From Crocodylus rhombifer (lineage: Eukaryota; Chordata; Crocodylia; Crocodylidae), in NCBI GenBank assembly GCA_038503035.1, contig JAVSML010000049.1, positions 248,001 through 312,000 on the forward strand: DNA of 64,000 nt, written 5' to 3'. Made by a program: the position numbers and the translations under genes. The notes beneath the pieces are model-generated. The model had not been told where the DNA came from, did no database searches, and saw nothing but the letters and a program-made list of their open reading frames with translations. Positions within the stretch are counted from its first letter, which is position 1, and each line of letters begins with the position of its first letter. Positions 22,165-33,730 of the stretch are shown piece by piece.

Positions 22165-24625
22165 CAATACCATTTACTGCAACACACGGATATGGCTGGT
22201 CTTCTAGCGAATTACCAGGCATATCTAGCTCTGTTTTATGAAATTTCACAAGGCGACAGCCTAAGAGAATTTATCTTGCATGATAAGATTAGGATAAATT
22301 CCCATATTAATTTACATCACTGGAAAAAGCCCAAGAAATGAACATGGATATTTTTACTCCTTTTTCCTGCAAAGTAGAATTTTTTAAATACTAAGACTAC
22401 AGTTCTTCATCAGAATCCATATGTGCATAATTCAATGCCTAGAGCAGAGTTTATTGCAAGATTAAGTCCAGAAACAAGGGATATGCAAGTAATTATGCAG
22501 AATTACGGAATTCTCTGAGTGCCCAATTTTCCATTTTATTTATTTAGTCCTACTCATTTTAAGTTCCAGTATCTTTACGTGGATGTTGCTATTAACAGAT
22601 GCATGAAAAAAAACAATAAAAGAAGGAGTAAAAAAGAAAGCAATTGATCAAAAGGGTCACCTTAATGGTACCAAGCTTATTTTAATATACAACAGCATAA
22701 AAAACCATTAATGATTACTTTGTAGCAAAGATGATTTTCCAGAAAAGAGGCTGTAAAAAGATCAGTCTAAATAGTTTTACAATACTCTCTCTGAAATAAA
22801 GAACACTCTTTGTTCTTTCCAACTTCCCATTAGCCTAATGACCTTGAACTGGTCAAAATACTTTAAACATCATTAGGAAAAAACAGTGCTAAAATATACT
22901 GTCTGCCAGGCAAACTAAAAAATGAATGTACGTTGCAAGCAATTATAGTGAGAGATTCATCTCTTAAAAGATTATCAATTTTTTTCACATTTTGTAAAGA
23001 TTCCTCATTCATGAGGTGAGGGATACTGACACAAACCTCATGGGTGACTTATTTGAAGATCTCTCCCCACATACCTTAAATGTTTTGATACCTTTTTAAT
23101 GAGGACTATATATAAGCACCTAGCCTCAAACTGTCTGGTACAATCCTGATAACTAAAAGTAGAAACAGAAGTGCTCTCTTTATGTATAGACTAGAGAGTG
23201 TGTATTAAGAAAGTTCAAGCTTCTTGATACCATGCCCACACATTTGTGACAGTTTTAAGATGACCATTCAGTTCTGCATACCATCAGCTAATATGTGCAA
23301 ATGCAGAACAACACTGTTAAAGTTGATGCCATTGACAAAGTGTCAAAGAAGGTGCGCTTAAACTGGGAGCTGTGTGGCATCCATCAGGAAAGAAACACTT
23401 CCCAGGTGTTGATGGATTCAGTTTCAGTTTGCCTTGAGAGGGAAAGTGTCTGCTGTATCAAGCAGTTTGATAAATAAATAATTAATCTTGGATAAGTCCA
23501 ATGTCCAAGACTCCGATCTTGTTCTACATGGCTCAGTGAACCAAAATAAGGTGTTATTTATTTTGTCTAGCTGCTTGATCATATCTGTAGTTTACTCTAG
23601 GAGATTCAGATTGTAACTAATCATGCAAGGGTGTAGACCCAACCTTAGGTCTGGGCGAGAAGTTACTTACCCTATATACCTGCTTATTCCCTGTTGAGCA
23701 GAAAGATTTAGAAGGATGGGGAATGGGTAGACATTTATCTCTTTTGTTCATACTCACTGACCAGAGTAGCTGAGCCATGGCAGACAGATACTAATTTACT
23801 GCTCCAATTTACAGCAGTAAATTACTATTTCCTGTGAGCAAGGAGGAAGCAAATCATAAAATGTGATTCAGAGGGATATCTGAGTCACCACACTTTCCAA
23901 GGCTAACATTATGGTGATGTAGCTCAAATAACACCCCTTGCTCAGGGCTGTGCCTAAAGGCACAATCTAACCCTATATATGTAATAGCCCAATTGTGTCA
24001 GCAGTTAACAGGTTCTGTAGGTAAGCAAGCAAGCAATCTTTATATACTGCTGTTTAAGGGTTAGGGGAAGATCAAGAATCCAGGAAGTGATGAGACAGAG
24101 CATCTGCTGTGTTCTTTTACTAAAATAAGCCTGTATCATGTGCCTGTGTCTGTACATAGAACAAGAAGTCCCCCCTGAGGACTAAAAATCCAGATGGATA
24201 GTTTCATGATGATTAGGCATCATGGTTAAATGTAGACACTATGAATCACTTTGGAACAAGTGCTGGTGATTTGTCTTGGAAATAAAGCAAATAATTTACT
24301 AAGTTTACAAAGAGATTTTATGAGAAATGGATGGATGTTACTATAAATGTGAGTTCAATGAAAAAAAGCTTATAAATTCAGAAAAATGATAGGGAAGAGG
24401 CTTTGTTAGAGTGTTCTATACTAAATGCCACTAAAATGTTGGCATTTACTACTTGTATATAATTAATATCACTGAGGCATTTGCGGTGTTTCTTACTACT
24501 GTCTGTAAGTGACAATGCCATAAGCATTAGTTACTTGCCATCAATACCTGTATACTTGCCGTGAATATATATATATACGGTAAAGTTTTACTTAAAGTTC
24601 TGCTATTTAGAGAGAGAAATACCTT
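22165..24625. other. no gene seen
   Basis: Mostly AT-rich unique-looking DNA. A short (TA)n patch lies at about 24567-24578. No convincing repeat or coding signal. Confidence 0.5.
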
Positions 24626-24629
24626 TGTT

Positions 24630-24787
24630 CAGTTGTGTAACTAGGATGGGGTGACTGAGACAGGAGCCTAAGCTCTGACTTAGTAAGCGGGAGCATCACA
24701 CTATCAGCTGCTAACACAACCAAAAAAATTGCACTGATACCACAGCAGCAGCCAGGAGTCATGGCTTCCCCCCCGGGCGTGCCACTG
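24630..24787. mobile_element. possible hAT-type MITE
   Basis: Starts 'cagttgtgtaactagg' and ends 'gggcgtgccactg', compatible with CAGTG..-type inverted ends. The element at 38209 starts with the similar 'cagtagcataactggg'. No matching 8-bp flanking duplication was found, so this is tentative. Confidence 0.4.
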
Positions 24788-24873
24788 TTCTGGGTACCCA
24801 GCTGCTTTGCTAAGTCTCTGCCTTTGTTAAATATAAGAAGCCTCTTTTACAACAGTTAAATGGTTCATATCAC

Positions 24874-24890
24874 AAAAAAAAAAAAAAAAA
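24874..24890. repeat. poly(A) tract
   Basis: Run of 17 A. Confidence 0.9.
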
Positions 24891-25154
24891 GAACTACTGT
24901 AACTGACATAGAAAAAGTAATATATTAAAGGGCATCATACAAAAGAACAGCAGGAAGCGAAGCTCTGTTGGTTGCTGGCTGAAAGCCATGGAAGTTCCCC
25001 CATCTTCTCTCTAACTTACGAAGGCAAAATTCTCTTAGCTTCCCTTTTGGTATAGATAAGAGTTTCCCCTTCCACTTCTAATGAACTACTGAAATGAAGC
25101 ATTCTTCAGCTGTGCCAGTTACAAAAGTAAGAATCTGTACACTGCAAGGATGTA

Positions 25155-25549
25155 CAGTAAAAGCCATGTTAACCGGCATTTTACCAACCAGAATACTCTA
25201 TTAACCGGAATTGCCCAAATCCCCCAATACAAATCCTCACCTTAGCAACTGGAATCTTTGCCGAGTCTATCTGGCATGCGCATCGAGTATTCCTGTTGTT
25301 TACATTAGTTAGTGACGCTACCAGTAGAGGAGCTGCCGGGAGCCCTTCTAGCTGATATCTGCATAGGCAGAGGGAGAAAAAATGTTTTGGGGAAGTTGAG
25401 CATGTGCGCCCCTCCACCCTGGGGGGTGGGAAAGGGCAGGATGGGCTGCCGCTGCAGGCTAGGGCTGGTATAACTCTCAGGTAACTGGAATTTTTAGATA
25501 ACCAGCACCCCCCTTACCTCACTCATGCCTGATAACAAAGCTTTTACTG
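25155..25549. mobile_element. pogo/Tigger-type non-autonomous element with TA duplication
   Basis: The 395-bp element has inverted ends: the left reads 'cagtaaaagccatgttaacc' then 'ggcat'; the right, reverse-complemented, reads 'cagtaaaagctttgttatca' then 'ggcat', about 21 of 25 positions identical. It is flanked by TA on both sides (25153-25154 and 25550-25551). CAGT..GTTA..CGG-type ends with a TA duplication are typical of pogo/Tigger elements. Internal sequence retains 'taaccgg' words near the left end and 'taactgg' and 'taaccag' near the right. No transposase frame is present. Confidence 0.88.
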
Positions 25550-25559
25550 TATAACTCAG

Positions 25560-27535
25560 CCATATAAACTTACTTCTAAATCTTCAAGTGTCAGCAGCAC
25601 TTGTCCTAATTAAGAACTAAGGTCCAGATCCACTAAATTACCTGAAGGGCCTTAGGTGTGTAAATGGGAAATGGATGGCATTTTTCTCATGTGTGACCAA
25701 CAGAGAGGTTGTATACAAGATGTAGATTCAGCTGATTGGAGCTGGTGCTTGAAAGCCTGAACTATTACTACTGATAGAAAGAGAATTTCTCTAAACCTAG
25801 TCCCTCTTGGAGACAAATCTGGCCTGTTAATCAGCCCACATACTGCAGACAGGCTATACCAAAATGTTTCTATTAAGCTCCAGCATGTAGTTTTTTCCTT
25901 CTCCTCAAGGAGTGATGTTGTAGAGTTTTAAAGCTGCATTTAAACAATACCTTTCAACTAGTCTTTTTTCTTTAATTATTCATGCACAAAACCAGCCAAA
26001 ATACACCATGCTATAGCACCTCAAGCTTTTACGTAAATTATGTTTACTGATAACAGAGGCAGAAATACCTCAAAATTCCACAGATTTTGCTATGGCCTGA
26101 ATACATTGCTTTCTTAAAGAAGTAGGACTGCATCCATTCTGAAATATTGACAGAGAAATGCAGTTGCCTCTTTTTGGCTGTAGGTATCAGATCATATTGC
26201 ATACATTCTTACTGTGGACATTTCATCCATTTGAGTGAGATGTTTAATATAAAAGGAGCAAAAGAACACAGAATAATTAATTATGGAAGAATAATGGATA
26301 GCTAAACATAATTCATTACATGAAATAGGCAGGAGTTAAATCTAGCAACAAAGGGCTAGGACTGAACAGCTGCTCTAACTCAGTTTACCTGTTTTGGAAT
26401 TTAGTTTGTTAAAAGATAGAGAGGTTAGGATATATTTCAGACTTCACTTGCTTGAGTCACACAGAATAATTCCAGAGAAGGACTGGAATGTAATTTTAGT
26501 GCTCTTGGAGGCTAGGGAAGAGAATGAACAAGGCTTAATGCTTTCCTTTTCTGAAAACTGTACTGAAAATGCACCCCATTTCCTCAATCTAGCAATTGCA
26601 ATAACTACTGTAATAAATGATTAGACACCAGCAATATATGGAAGAAATGGCTGCTCTGATTAATTAATCTTACTTTTTACATGGCCAACAGAATATTGTA
26701 TCTTAGTTGTTTTGATGATAATTTTAGCAGTTTTACCTATACAAGATCAAATGGTATTTCTGCTCTCTCTGCAAAGTGTCCAGGGCTTTACCTCCAGCCA
26801 AGGAAAACTAAAGGGTAATGAAAGTTACGCACAAATGGAACATGTTCACATAGATTCATTGGCAGTATTAGTTCTGTATGTTAAAGGAATTGGACATGAC
26901 TTCTTAAAAAGAAAAGTTGTAAATCCTCTACTGAACCTTACTCTTTCCATTTCAGAAATCAGCTAGAGTTGAAGTATATAGGTATCGAAACCTTGCCTGT
27001 TTAGCTATAGTTAGTAAGCACAGTTATGTGGAAACCAGTTGTGCACATTTGAACTCTTTCTAACATTATATGAAGATAAAAAGAGCATAAAGACTGTTGC
27101 TTGCCACAGAAGAAACGCTCCATGAAAGATACGGGTTTCAAAATTTAAGATATTACCAGTATTTAACTGTGCCAGGCTAAAAACCTAGTTTCTTATATAT
27201 CCTTTACTTCAGACCAGAAATTGCTGCTATGCCATCTACAAGAAAAGTGATGCAGTGATACATATTCTGTTTAAATTATAGTATCAGCAGTTTATGAATC
27301 TGTGATTCCAAAGTAATGGATAAAAATAAAAAAGGGGATAATTATTATATGCTGCAAGTTTTACTTTCTGCTCATACCTATGTTGGCTAAGCTGCTTGAT
27401 TCTTGTGTTGTCTGAAAAAGATTTTTTTAAAGTTTCTTATATAAGCCTTGCCTCAAGTACTATTTTTGTCTTAGTCATTTCTTGTAATAAATGGCTATGA
27501 ATTCTCATCTTCAGAATTGGACATAGTGCCACATA
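25560..27535. other. no gene seen
   Basis: AT-rich. The 76- and 84-codon plus-strand frames at 26394-26624 and 26712-26966 have no recognised domain or supporting splice or promoter context. Confidence 0.5.
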
Positions 27536-27539
27536 AACT

Positions 27540-28480
27540 GCAAAGCAGAGCTGACGGGCAGCTATTCAATTAAACAGACCAAAGGGGTCAGAAGCCACAG
27601 GAGGTTAGATTGCATTAAAAATGGCCACATAATCAACTTAGTTTGCCCAGGTGTGGACCTTACACTAGTTAAGTGGATCTACGTGGAAACTGTACAGAAG
27701 TTCAGGACAGTTAGATCAGTCTAAAAGTGGCCAACCCAATTGAAATTAAGAGTACCTCTGAGGTAGTCCATTTTAGCTGGGGTCCAGCGAGATGGGTTGG
27801 TACAGCTCCCAGTGTAGCTCCAGGGCTTGGAAAGCCCAGCCACTGGCCTTAGCCCAGGAGCTACACTTTTCCTACTCCCTGCCTGGTACCGGGCTATGTT
27901 TAGCCCCCAGCCCCACCCACAGACCAACCAGGCCACCCCTCAGCCCACCAAACCTCCTATCCCACAACGTGCTCCCTGTTTTATCAGTGTTTGCAAGTGC
28001 TAGGAGCTGAGGAAGTAAGTTGGGGTGGGTGGAAGGGCAGGAGGGATGGGGAATAGGTTTGCTGTGGGGGAGGAAGGCCTAAAGATAACCCCTGGTCCAG
28101 GAGTTTGAGGAGAGACCCCCCCACAACCCTGTGAGCCCTCCTAATCCCACCAAATCCTCCTGGACCTCAGCAACCCTCCTGTGGACACTGCTGCCTGACA
28201 ATCCCCCAAGGACCCCACCCCCACCAATGTCCCCCAGAGCCTGCTTGTCCCCTGATCCCCCAACCTCCCTTTCTAGCTGCCCACCACAACTTACCTTAGA
28301 TCAGGTGGCTATTTTTAATCTGCCCCTAACCTTCCCAAATGCTTGTATGCAGCCTCAAAGTAGGGCTAATCAACAGTAACTTATCTCTGTTGCCATGAGG
28401 GATAAGATGCTTTGGTTTAGCTTCCACTTACTGTGAGCTAAGAGCAAAACACAGGGGCAGTTACAACAGAGCACCTGATG
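27540..28480. other. GC-rich block, probable unclassified transposon
   Basis: Pro/Pro-rich frames on the plus strand (27792-28010, 28131-28379) reflect C-rich composition ('cccccaccaatgtccccca' style) rather than a protein family. The block has abrupt edges against AT-rich DNA. I did not find inverted ends. A small insertion site or old LTR is also possible. Confidence 0.35.
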
Positions 28481-28499
28481 TGTATTAGAGCCTTCATGC

Positions 28500-28920
28500 C
28501 CTTTTGCCCCACAATTCATACACCCATGCTTTTATAAGAAACAACCATCCCCCTCTACCTACTAATGCTCTGGCTCTAATTTTTGTGGGCAGTGTCACTT
28601 AACAGAAAGGACAAAGAAATAAGAATCCAAAGTTTTGGCCCCTAGATTACAAGGGATTGTTTTTTAAATTGAAAATTACTTCCACGTTTGCCATTCAGCA
28701 GCTGAAAAAAAAAAAGAATGTTATTACTTGTATAACTAACAAGGATTTTATTAGTGTTCTGAAAAACATTACCTAATCAGGCCTGATAGTGTTACTTAAA
28801 GGGAGAAAGCCCCTGTAAACCCCAGTTTTTTTCCTTTTTGATGAAAAAAGTTATATGCACATATTTTTTCCTCGCCAAAAGAAAAATGGTTTATTGCAGG
28901 AGCTTTCTCCTTTTCAGTAA
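28500..28920. other. no gene seen
   Basis: AT-rich; a run of 11 A near 28705; no other landmark. Confidence 0.5.
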
Positions 28921-28924
28921 CACT

Positions 28925-29345
28925 GTGAGTGCATCTACATGTGTGCTTTGCTGTGGAGTTGACTGATTAGCTCTACAGTAAAGCATCATCATCTACACGT
29001 GTGCCAGTATTAGGGCACAGTAAATTAAATCCTCTATAGGACAGTATTGTCAGGACAATCCTACAGTGCAACAATTACATGCATTGAAACGCACATGTAG
29101 ATGGTGACAGGGGCTGGCTGGGGCACAAGGATGCCTGCTGCCAAGCCCTACACTTTAGCACTTTTGTGCTCCTGCCAGCCCCTCCACTGCCTGACACCAC
29201 TACTCAGAGGCCAGGACTGGCCCATCCCACCTCAAACTGCTGAGGTCCTGAGGGCACATGCAGATACTGTGCCTAGGAGCAGCTGACTCTGATGCAAACT
29301 GCACCAGAGTTTATGTTACCTTAATGGCACATGTAGATGCACCGT
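28925..29345 (+). mobile_element. non-autonomous DNA transposon with 'gcatctacatgtg' ends
   Basis: The left end reads 'gagtgcatctacatgtg'; the reverse complement of the right end reads 'cggtgcatctacatgtg'. An internal segment near the left end ('cagtaaagcatcatcatcta') recurs in inverted orientation in the element at 50041-50533 (around 50455-50485), so the two are copies of one family in opposite orientation. No transposase; the first ~37 codons of an open frame starting at 29258 lie inside it only by chance. Confidence 0.75.
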
Positions 29346-29369
29346 GTATCTATGTACCCATATATCTAT

Positions 29370-31498
29370 ATGACAAGCTCAAGAGGCTTGTCGGTCAGGT
29401 CCTTAGGAACCATGACCCCAGGGAGATGGGAGTTCAAGAAGAGTGGTTGCTTCTCAAGGAAGCAATCCTCAATGCACAAGCTAAATCTATTCCAACACGG
29501 AGGAAAGGCAGCAAGAAGGCACAGCAGCCCTCCTGGCTCTCCAGGGACCTAGCGGACCTCCTGCGGCTAAAAAGGAAAGCCTACAAAGGATGGAGGACAG
29601 GATTCACCTCCAAGGAGGATTATTCTGCGCTGGTCCGGTCCTGCAGGGAGCAAACCAGGAAAGCCAAGGCTGCAACTGAACTCCAACTAGCTTCAAGCAT
29701 CAAGGACAACAAAAAGTCCTTTTTCAGATATGTGGGGAGCCGGAGGAAAAGCAAGGGCAACGCTGGACCCCTGCTAAACCAGATGGGGCAACTGACAACT
29801 GACACCCAGGAAAAAGCCAACCTATTAAATAGGTACTTTGCATCAGTCTTTCATCAGTCCCATGGGACGCCCATGCCTGCTATGGGACAGGGAGATCCGG
29901 GTGATTGGGATCCCCTACCCTCCATAAATGCTGACCTCGTGAAGGAACATCTTGAGAAGCTGGATACCTTCAAGTCAGCCGGCCCTGACAATCTGCACCC
30001 CAGGGTACTCAAGGAGCTGGCGAGTGTCATAGCCCAGCCCCTGGCACGGATCTTTGAAAACTCCTGGTGCTCTGGTGTAGTGCCCAAAGACTGGAAGAAG
30101 GCCAACGTGGTGCCGATCTTCAAGAAAGGGAGGAGAGTGGATCCGGCTAACTACAGGCCCATTAGCCTGACTTCTATCCTGGGGAAGATCTTAGAAAAGT
30201 TTATTAAGGAGGCCATCCTTGATGGACTGGCCCAGGTTAACATCCTAAGGGATAGCCAGCATGGGTTTGTTGCGGGTAGGTCTTGTTTGACCAATCTCAT
30301 TTCCTTCTCTGACCAGGTGACCTATCACCTGGACGAGGGAGATGAGATTGATGTCATATATCTTGACTTCAAAAAAGCTTTTGATCTGGTATGCCATGAT
30401 CACCTCTTGGCCAAACTGGCCAGTTGTGGCCTTGGCTCCACCATGATCTGCTGGCTGGGAAATTAGCTTTGTGGTCGGACCCAGAGGGTTGTGATTGATG
30501 GCAGTCACTCATCGTGGTGCCCTGTGACCAGTGGGGTCCCTCAAGGCTCTGTCCTGGGACCCATCCTGTTCAACATCTTCATTAATGATGTGGACATTGG
30601 AGTCAGGAGTGGACTGGCCAAGTTCGCCAATGACACCAAACTTAGGGGCAAAGCATCCACACCAGAAGATAGGTGGGTGATCCAGGCTGACCTGGACAAG
30701 CTCAGGAAATGGGCAGACGAGAACCTGATGGTGTTTAACACTGAAAAATGCAAGGTTCTCCACCTTGGGAGGAAAAACCTGCAGCATCCTTATAGGCTCG
30801 GCAGTGCTACGTTGGATAGCACTACAGAAGAAAGAGACTTGGGGGTCATCATTGACCACAAGATGAACATGAGCCTGCAGTGCGATGCTGCGGCTAATAA
30901 AGTGACCAAAACGCTGGCTTGCATCTATAGATGCTTCTCGAGCAAATCCCGGGACGTCATTCTCCCCTTGTACTCGGCCTTGGTGAGGCCGCAGCTGGAG
31001 TACTGCGTCCAGTTTTGGGCTCCACAATTCAAAAAGGATGTGGAGAAGCTTGAGAGAGTCCAGAGGAGAGCCACGCACATGATCAGAGGTCAGGAAAACA
31101 GATCTTACGATGGTAGGCTGAGAGATATGGGACTCTTTAGCCTGGAAAAGCGCAGGCTCAGGGGTGCTCTGATGGCCAACTATAAATTTATCAGGGGTGA
31201 CCACCAGGATCTGGGGGAACGTTTGTTCACCAGAGTGCCCCAAGGGATGACTAGGTCGAACGGTCACAAACTCCTGCAAGACCGCTTCAGGCTGGACATA
31301 AGGAAGAATTTCTTTACTGTCCAAGCCCCCAAGGTCTGGAACAGTCTGCCAGCAGAGGTGGCTCAAGCACCTACATTGAACACCTTCAAGAGTAAATTGG
31401 AATCTTATCTTGCTGGGAACCTATCACCCCAGCTGACTTCCTGCCCTTTGGGCAGGGGGCTGGACTCGATGATCTCTCGAGGTCCCTTCCAGCCCTGA
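29370..31498 (+). pseudogene. CR1 ORF2 pseudogene with a single in-frame stop
   Basis: From 29370 to 31498 the same frame is open except for one TAG at 30464-30466 (in 'WLGN*LCGRTQRV'), where Trp is expected (TGG to TAG). Order: EN-RT linker with 'EEWLLLKEAILNAQAKS' and 'RKAKAATELQLAS'; RT start 'FKSAGPDNLHPRVLKELA'; 'KKANVVPIFKKGRR', 'NYRPISLTSILGKILEK'; 'VIYLDFKKAFDLVCHDH' (catalytic Asp kept); stop; 'SGVPQGSVLGPILFNIFIND'; 'KFANDTKLRG' with Asn replacing the first catalytic Asp (codon 30629-30631); thumb 'EERDLGVIIDHKMNMS'; C-terminal 'RRATHMIRGQENRSYDGRLR' and 'LDIRKNFFTVQAPKVWN'. The upstream endonuclease is missing. Not expected to be functional. Confidence 0.92.
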
Positions 31499-31511
31499 TG
31501 TCTATGAAATC
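29370..31511 (+). mobile_element. CR1 LINE, best-preserved copy, ~2.1 kb
   Basis: Plus-strand CR1, 5'-truncated near 29370, with a complete 3' end ('ggactcgatgatctctcgag' then 'gtcccttccagccctgatg' and a 'tctatgaaatctat' terminal repeat). It carries the EN-RT linker, RT and C-terminal domain of ORF2. It begins about 25 bp after the end of the short DNA element at 28925-29345. It is one of the youngest copies in the window judged by ORF integrity. Confidence 0.95.
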
Positions 31512-31514
31512 TAT

Positions 31515-32060
31515 ATGTCTTTTTTGTCTCTGTGGTCCAGGCTATTTCAGAACTACCAAAGGTGCCCCTATTCTCTTACATTTTATTGTTAGCTCAGGGT
31601 ATAACATAAGAGTCATTCCTGCTTCAAGTACTATCCACACACAAGTCTCTAGTTAGCTGAACCATCAGGAATTCCTGTCGATGCCCTAATTCTTTAAGCA
31701 CTAGGGACTCAGTGTAAGAATAACTGTGGAGGGGGTTGTTTTGGGAGGCGGTTGGTTTTTTTTGGCGGGGGTTTGGCAGCGGTCACTTGGCTCCTGAACT
31801 ATGGGTTGCTTTTAATTTATCCTGTGGAAGCTGTTCTACTTTGAATTAACACTGAAATGTTTTTTGAGTGAGAGAAAGGGAGAATGTTTGTTCATGAATG
31901 ACTCTGTAGCCTACTGGCAGAGAGTCACCTCTGAAGTGGGATACCCTCCTTCTAGTCTTGCTTCAGTAAACAGCCAGACAAAGGGGAGACAACTTTAACA
32001 GGAAAATAAGAGCAGTTTATTCCAGAACAAAAGGTAGTGAGAACATTTGCTAGCTGGTGG
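31515..32060. other. no gene seen
   Basis: Unique-looking, with a G/T-rich patch at 31730-31785. No repeat landmark recognised. Confidence 0.5.
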
Positions 32061-32064
32061 GAAT

Positions 32065-32625
32065 AGATTCATAGATGTTAGGGTTGGAAGGGACCTCGCT
32101 AGATCATCGACCCCCTACATAGGCAGGAAAGAGTGCTGGGTTCAGATGACCCCAGCCAGATGCCCATCCAACCTCCTCTTGAAGACCCCCAGGGTAGGGG
32201 AGAGCACCACTTCCCTTGGGAGTTCATTCCAGATTTTGGCCACTCTAACTGTGAAGAAGTTCTTCCTAGTGTCCAGTCTAAATCTGCTCTCTGCTAGCTT
32301 ATGGCCATTATTTCTTGTAACCTGCAGGAGTGTCTTGGTGAGTAGAGCCTCACCAATTCCCTTCTGTGGCCCCATTATGAATTTATAAGCAGCCACAAGT
32401 TTGCCTCTCAACCTTCTCTTGAGGAGGCTGAAGAGGTCCAGGTGCCCTAGTCTCTCCTCGTAGGGCTTGGCCTGCAAGTCCTTAACCGTATGAGTGGCTG
32501 TTCTCTGGACCCTCTCCAGATTATCCACATCCCTCTCAAAGTGTGGCGCCCAAAACTGGACACAGTATTTCAGCTGCAGTCTGACCGGCGCCCAATAGAG
32601 GGGAAGTATCACCTCCTTGGTTCAA
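32065..32625 (-). mobile_element. CR1 LINE, 5'-truncated, ~560 bp
   Basis: The 3' end is at the left ('tagatgttagggttggaagg', 32072-32091). An open minus-strand segment at 32142-32612 (156 codons) encodes the ORF2 C-terminal domain: 'VRLQLKYCVQFWAPHFERD', 'NLERVQRTATHTVKDL', 'RRLRGKLVAAYKFI' and 'FRLDTRKNFFTVRVAKIWN'. It belongs to a different CR1 subfamily from the 19, 29 and 52 kb copies. RT itself is absent because of 5' truncation. Confidence 0.92.
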
Positions 32626-32795
32626 ATCTACTTTAGCAGGAGAGAACTGAATTTGGTTCTCCAATATTCTGTTAAATGCCATAATTTAACAAGAGGGAAC
32701 TGCCCCTCCCCATCATTACCTCTTCATGGGCTTCTAAATCTATAGCCTAAACAAAGAAATCAGCCAAAAATATTTGAAATTTGAAACTAGTTGAG

Positions 32796-32822
32796 AAAAA
32801 AACAAAACAAAACAAAACAAAC
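32796..32822. repeat. (AAAAC)n microsatellite
   Basis: Four tandem AAAAC units after a run of A. Confidence 0.9.
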
Positions 32823-33291
32823 GTCTTCACTGTTAGAATAGTGTGGAAGTGGAATAGACTTCCTAGGGATGTTGTGGACTCTCCATCACTAGAGATGTTC
32901 AAAAAGAGGTTTGGCAGCCATTGGTCAGGGATGACACACAATGAATGCTTCCTATGCTTCTTGCCTTTGCTGGTTGCTCCTTCTCCATCTTTTTACTACA
33001 AGTGTCAGGGTGTTTTTAAACCCCCCTCAGAGGCATTGGGTTTTGGTTGTAGGCAAGGCTGGGGTTTTGATTGGGGTGTGCCAATGCTCCCACAGGGATT
33101 TAAAAGTCAGAAGTTCCTGGCTAGACGGTCTTGCCCCTCTGCTCAAGGGAAGATCAATCACCATATCTGGTGCAAGGAAGGAATTTTATTCCATGGTCAG
33201 ACTGGGATGGACTGTGGGGATTTTTGTCTCCCTCTGTAGCAAGGGGTGCAGCCCTCTATTGGGATTTCTTGAGCATATGTTAACAACATTT

Positions 33292-33506
33292 CATGGGTCA
33301 CTTGTGCCTCCTGAGTCCAGGAAGGGGCCAGTGGCGCTTCTTCTGGCACCCCCACTCCCCGGCTGGTGCTCTCAGGGGGGGCACCAGTGCTCTTGCCTGC
33401 CTCTCCAGCCTGTCACCTAAGCAGGGAATGCTAGCTGTCAAGGGATGCACCAGCACTCTCAGGAGGTGCATGTGCACCCCCGTATACCCCCTACATGTTG
33501 CCACTG
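33292..33506 (-). mobile_element. hAT-type MITE, family of three (copy 1)
   Basis: The 215-bp GC-rich element begins 'catgggtcacttgtgcctcc' and ends 'ccctacatgttgccactg'. Flanking 8-mers are caacattt (33284-33291) and caaccttt (33507-33514), 7 of 8 identical, as expected for a hAT insertion. In reverse orientation its ends match the elements at 40790-41010 and 62400-62603. It sits inside a CR1 3' UTR and is younger than that CR1. No coding capacity. Confidence 0.85.
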
Positions 33507-33730
33507 CAACCTTTTACAGAAGCAGGACATTGGTTGCTGTGGTTTCCCCTACATTACCTGTGGGAGGTTAGGATATCATGTCAGATTTGACTGTAGTTTT
33601 ATAAAGAGTTTAAATTATGGATTTGTATAGGATAGTTTGGATAGGGATGATCCTGCCTCAGACAAGGGATAGGTCTCTTCCCTACTTCTCTCTGGTTCTA
33701 TTAAATAGATTTAGATAGATTGAGTGAAAC

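Larger units (their letters stand above)
32780..33730 (+). mobile_element. CR1 LINE 3' region split by a hAT-type element
   Basis: Starts with C-terminal ORF2 sequence ('VFTVRIVWKWNRLPRDVVDS' in the frame at 32781-33239), continues through a CR1 3' UTR including 'gtcagactgggatggactgt' near 33200, is interrupted at 33292-33506, and ends with 'tataggatagtttggatagg' at 33630-33650 and 'gatcctgcctcag' beyond. The tail resembles the CR1 end at 8925-9055. Confidence 0.75.

Noticed and set aside
29258..29370. Start codon at 29258 as the true CR1 start
   Set aside because: The first ~37 codons lie in the neighbouring short DNA transposon; the frame joins CR1 by chance and CR1 is 5'-truncated near 29370.
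30509..31366. 285-codon open frame antisense to the CR1 reverse transcriptase
   Set aside because: It mirrors CR1 ORF2 codons on the opposite strand; similar antisense frames occur in the 19-21 kb copy. No independent domain was recognised.
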